64,000 nt of DNA from CAVRQM01 sp964250775 (GTDB taxonomy: Bacteria > Pseudomonadota > Alphaproteobacteria > Acetobacterales > Acetobacteraceae). The notes under the pieces are model-generated. The model was not told where the DNA came from, ran no database searches, and saw nothing but the letters and a program-made list of their open reading frames with translations. This document shows positions 62,307 to 64,000 of the stretch, one piece after another. The stretch spans positions 1-64,000 of the forward strand of contig CAXUHK010000002.1 of assembly GCA_964250775.1 (NCBI GenBank), written 5' to 3'. The number at the start of each line of letters is the position of its first letter. The stretch's first letter is position 1. The position numbers and the translations under genes were made by a program.

Positions 62307-63865
62307 GCGCCGAGCCGCTGCTGGATGTGCGCCGCGACCCGCAGCGCGTTGGCGATGATCGTGAGCGTCGGGTTCACCGCGCCGATCGAGGGGAAGAAGC
62401 TCGCGTCCGTGACGTAGAGGTTGTCGAGCTCGTGCGCGCGGCAGTCGAGGTCGAGCGCCGAGCTGGCGGGGTCGACGCCGAACCGCGCGGTGCCGGCCTG
62501 GTGCGCGGTGCCGCTGATCGGGATGTCCTTGCCGAGATACAGGCTGCGCTCCACCATCACCGGATGCGCGCCATGGCGGCCCATCGCCTGTTCCAGCTTC
62601 TGCTTCAACCGCCGGTGCGCCTCCTGCCCCTGCTCGGTGACGTCGAGCACGACGCGCTCGCCGTCGTAGAAGATGCGGTTCTCCGGGCGCGGCAGATCCT
62701 CGGACGAGAGCCAGAAATCCATCGAGTGCCGCGCCATCTGGTCGAACGGCATGTCCGGCAGCCATTCCAGCCAGGAAGGCAGCGCTTCGCCCTTGATCTG
62801 CTCGGCGTGCGAGGTGGCGCACATCTGGATCAGGCCCATCGGGTAGTCCCAGTCGTCGGCGCCGAAGTAGAAGTCGCTCACCGCGAGGGTCTTCTGGAAC
62901 ACGGTGTCGTTCGGCTCGCGCATCAGCGCCATCAGCACCGACTGGCTGTGCCGCATGTAGTTGCGCCCGACCTGGCCGGAGCCGTTGGCCAGGCCGTTCG
63001 GGTGCGCGTCGCTGGCCGAGCGCAGCAGCAGCAGCGCCGACGACAGCGCGCCGCAGGCAACCACCACGATGTCGCCGGTGTGGCGCTCCCGCTCGCCGTG
63101 TCGCTCGACCTGCACGCCGGTCACGGTGCGGCCGGCAGGGTCGGTCTCCAGCCGGCTGACATAGGCGTTGGTCAACAGCTCGAAGTTGGGGTGCGCCGCC
63201 AGCGTCGGGTCGACGCACATCACCTGCGCGTCGGCCTTGCCGTTCAGCAGGCAGGGGAAGCCGTCGAACGCGTCACAGCGGATGCAGACGCTGGTGGGGG
63301 TCGCGCGCCCGTCGCGCTCGTCGAGCTTGATGCCGAGCGGCAGGTGGAACGGGTGCAGCCCGTCGGCGACGAAAGCATCGTTCAGCGCCTGGATGCGCGG
63401 CTCGTGCGATACCGGGGCGAACGGGTACGGCCCGGTGGCGGGTGGCTCCAGCGGGTCCTCGCCGCGCTGGCCGTGGACCGCGAACAGCTTCTCCGCCTCG
63501 GTGTAGAACGGCTCGAAATCGTCGTAGCGCAGCGGCCAGGCCGGCGAGACGCCGTGCTGGTGCAGCACTTCGCCGAAATCGCGCTCGCGCAGCCGGAACA
63601 GCGCCGCGCCATAGACCTTCGAGTTGCCGCCCACGAAATAATGCAGTCCGGGATGGAAGGTCTCGCCGTTGCTGCCATGCCAGGTCTCCGTCGCCTGGTA
63701 CTTGCCGTCGACGAACACCGTCTTGCTGTCCCAGTTGGCCTGCTCGCGCGGCAGGTAGTCGCCGCGTTCCAGCATCAGGATGCGCTTGCCGGTCGGCGCC
63801 AGGCGATGCGCCAGCGACGCGCCGCCGGGTCCGCTGCCGACCACGATCACGTCGTAATGCGCCAT
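62303..63865 (-). CDS. GMC-family FAD oxidoreductase
   Basis: 520 residues. VVGSGPGGASLAHRLAP binds FAD, GGNSKVYGAALFRLRERDF is the second motif, and the C-terminal active site reads GTAHQAGTARFG with VTDASFFPSIGAVNPTLTI. The catalytic His occurs in HQAGT and Asn in AVNPT. It probably oxidises an alcohol or sugar. Its DoxX partner follows with a 4-base overlap. Confidence 0.9.
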   Translation of the reverse strand: MAHYDVIVVGSGPGGASLAHRLAPTGKRILMLERGDYLPREQANWDSKTVFVDGKYQATETWHGSNGETFHPGLHYFVGGNSKVYGAALFRLRERDFGEVLHQHGVSPAWPLRYDDFEPFYTEAEKLFAVHGQRGEDPLEPPATGPYPFAPVSHEPRIQALNDAFVADGLHPFHLPLGIKLDERDGRATPTSVCIRCDAFDGFPCLLNGKADAQVMCVDPTLAAHPNFELLTNAYVSRLETDPAGRTVTGVQVERHGERERHTGDIVVVACGALSSALLLLRSASDAHPNGLANGSGQVGRNYMRHSQSVLMALMREPNDTVFQKTLAVSDFYFGADDWDYPMGLIQMCATSHAEQIKGEALPSWLEWLPDMPFDQMARHSMDFWLSSEDLPRPENRIFYDGERVVLDVTEQGQEAHRRLKQKLEQAMGRHGAHPVMVERSLYLGKDIPISGTAHQAGTARFGVDPASSALDLDCRAHELDNLYVTDASFFPSIGAVNPTLTIIANALRVAAHIQQRLGA

Positions 63866-63877
63866 CGCCCATACCCC

Positions 63878-64000
63878 TCAGTATTCGAACTGGTACGTCA
63901 GCCCGACATTGGTGCCGTTCGAGGACTGTGCGCTGCCCGCCCCGGTGGCGCTACCGCCGCCGGTGCCGATGTCGGTCTCGAGCTTCAGCGCCTTGGTGAT
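63878..64000 (-). CDS. Outer-membrane/TamB-like protein, C-terminal end (cut by window)
   Basis: The last 40 residues are visible: ITKALKLETDIGTGGG, a Gly/Ser linker, then NVGLTYQFEY and a stop. A final beta strand ending in an aromatic residue is typical of TamB (DUF490) and other outer-membrane-associated proteins. TamB is my first choice, but too little is present for certainty. The GMC gene begins 12 bases after the stop. Confidence 0.45.
   Translation of the reverse strand: MTKALKLETDIGTGGGSATGAGSAQSSNGTNVGLTYQFEY

Overview
The window is about 70% GC by eye. It looks like the chromosome of a purple, potentially phototrophic alphaproteobacterium, most likely Acetobacteraceae/Rhodospirillales. 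Reasons are type-II reaction-centre genes (pufL, pufM, pufC, puhA, puhB, puhC), a SAM-II riboswitch before metZ, and many solute importers and soil-type catabolic genes. Three stretches of Ns or homopolymer junk (about 22835-22914, 44096-44159 and 61739-61850) and a 25-base C run at 48755-48779 mark low-quality assembly joins that damage the genes they fall in.

Layout. 1-2371: tandem genes for Gly/Ala/Ser-rich secreted-type proteins, one cut by the window edge, one decayed and one intact. 2539-5986: sugar-type ABC importer. 5992-8500: lactonase-like hydrolase, YghU-type glutathione protein and nicotinamidase. 8498-9174: defective IS481-type element. 9279-12396: LysR regulator divergent from an Old Yellow Enzyme, then a cupin. 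12544-12882: a secreted-protein gene cut short by a small element with terminal inverted repeats.

12897-32627: one minus-strand run of 17 tightly packed genes, many overlapping by 4 bases. In transcription order it holds a YkoEDC-like ECF importer, a barbiturase/cyanuric-acid-hydrolase-family enzyme, an FAD monooxygenase, a PfkB kinase, a SIS-domain protein, a BtpA/SgcQ protein, a BMP/Nup nucleoside-type ABC importer, two NAD(P) oxidoreductases, an N-carbamoyl amidohydrolase and hydantoinase/oxoprolinase subunits A and B. The set suggests uptake and dismantling of a glycosylated or modified cyclic-ureide compound (pyrimidine, triazine or hydantoin type). The substrate is not known.

32723-37639: DUF3891 protein, TspO-like protein, MarR-EmrA-EmrB drug-efflux operon and a small secreted protein. 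37752-42755: a compact reaction-centre cluster, pufL-pufM-pufC-puhA-puhB on the minus strand with puhC converging on puhB. Light-harvesting genes pufBA are absent, no bch or crt genes are nearby, and PpsR/CrtJ-type TGT-N12-ACA sites lie in front of pufL. The ligands for bacteriochlorophyll and iron are kept, and the QB proton-path pair is unusual (Ser at L213, Glu at M44).

42756-64000: SH3 protein, AGE-type epimerase (broken by a gap), DUF6496-like protein, CopC/CopD, an SDR plus a peptide-type ABC binding protein (frame broken at poly-C), a DMGDH/sarcosine-dehydrogenase-type flavoprotein, an MFS exporter, an epoxide-hydrolase-like enzyme, an alkyltransferase, a quinone oxidoreductase, a DHA2 exporter whose 3' end lies over an antisense tRNA-Gly, SAM-II riboswitch-metZ, apaG, folE, a cupin-like protein, an SMP-30 lactonase, DoxX plus GMC oxidoreductase, and the end of a TamB-like protein.
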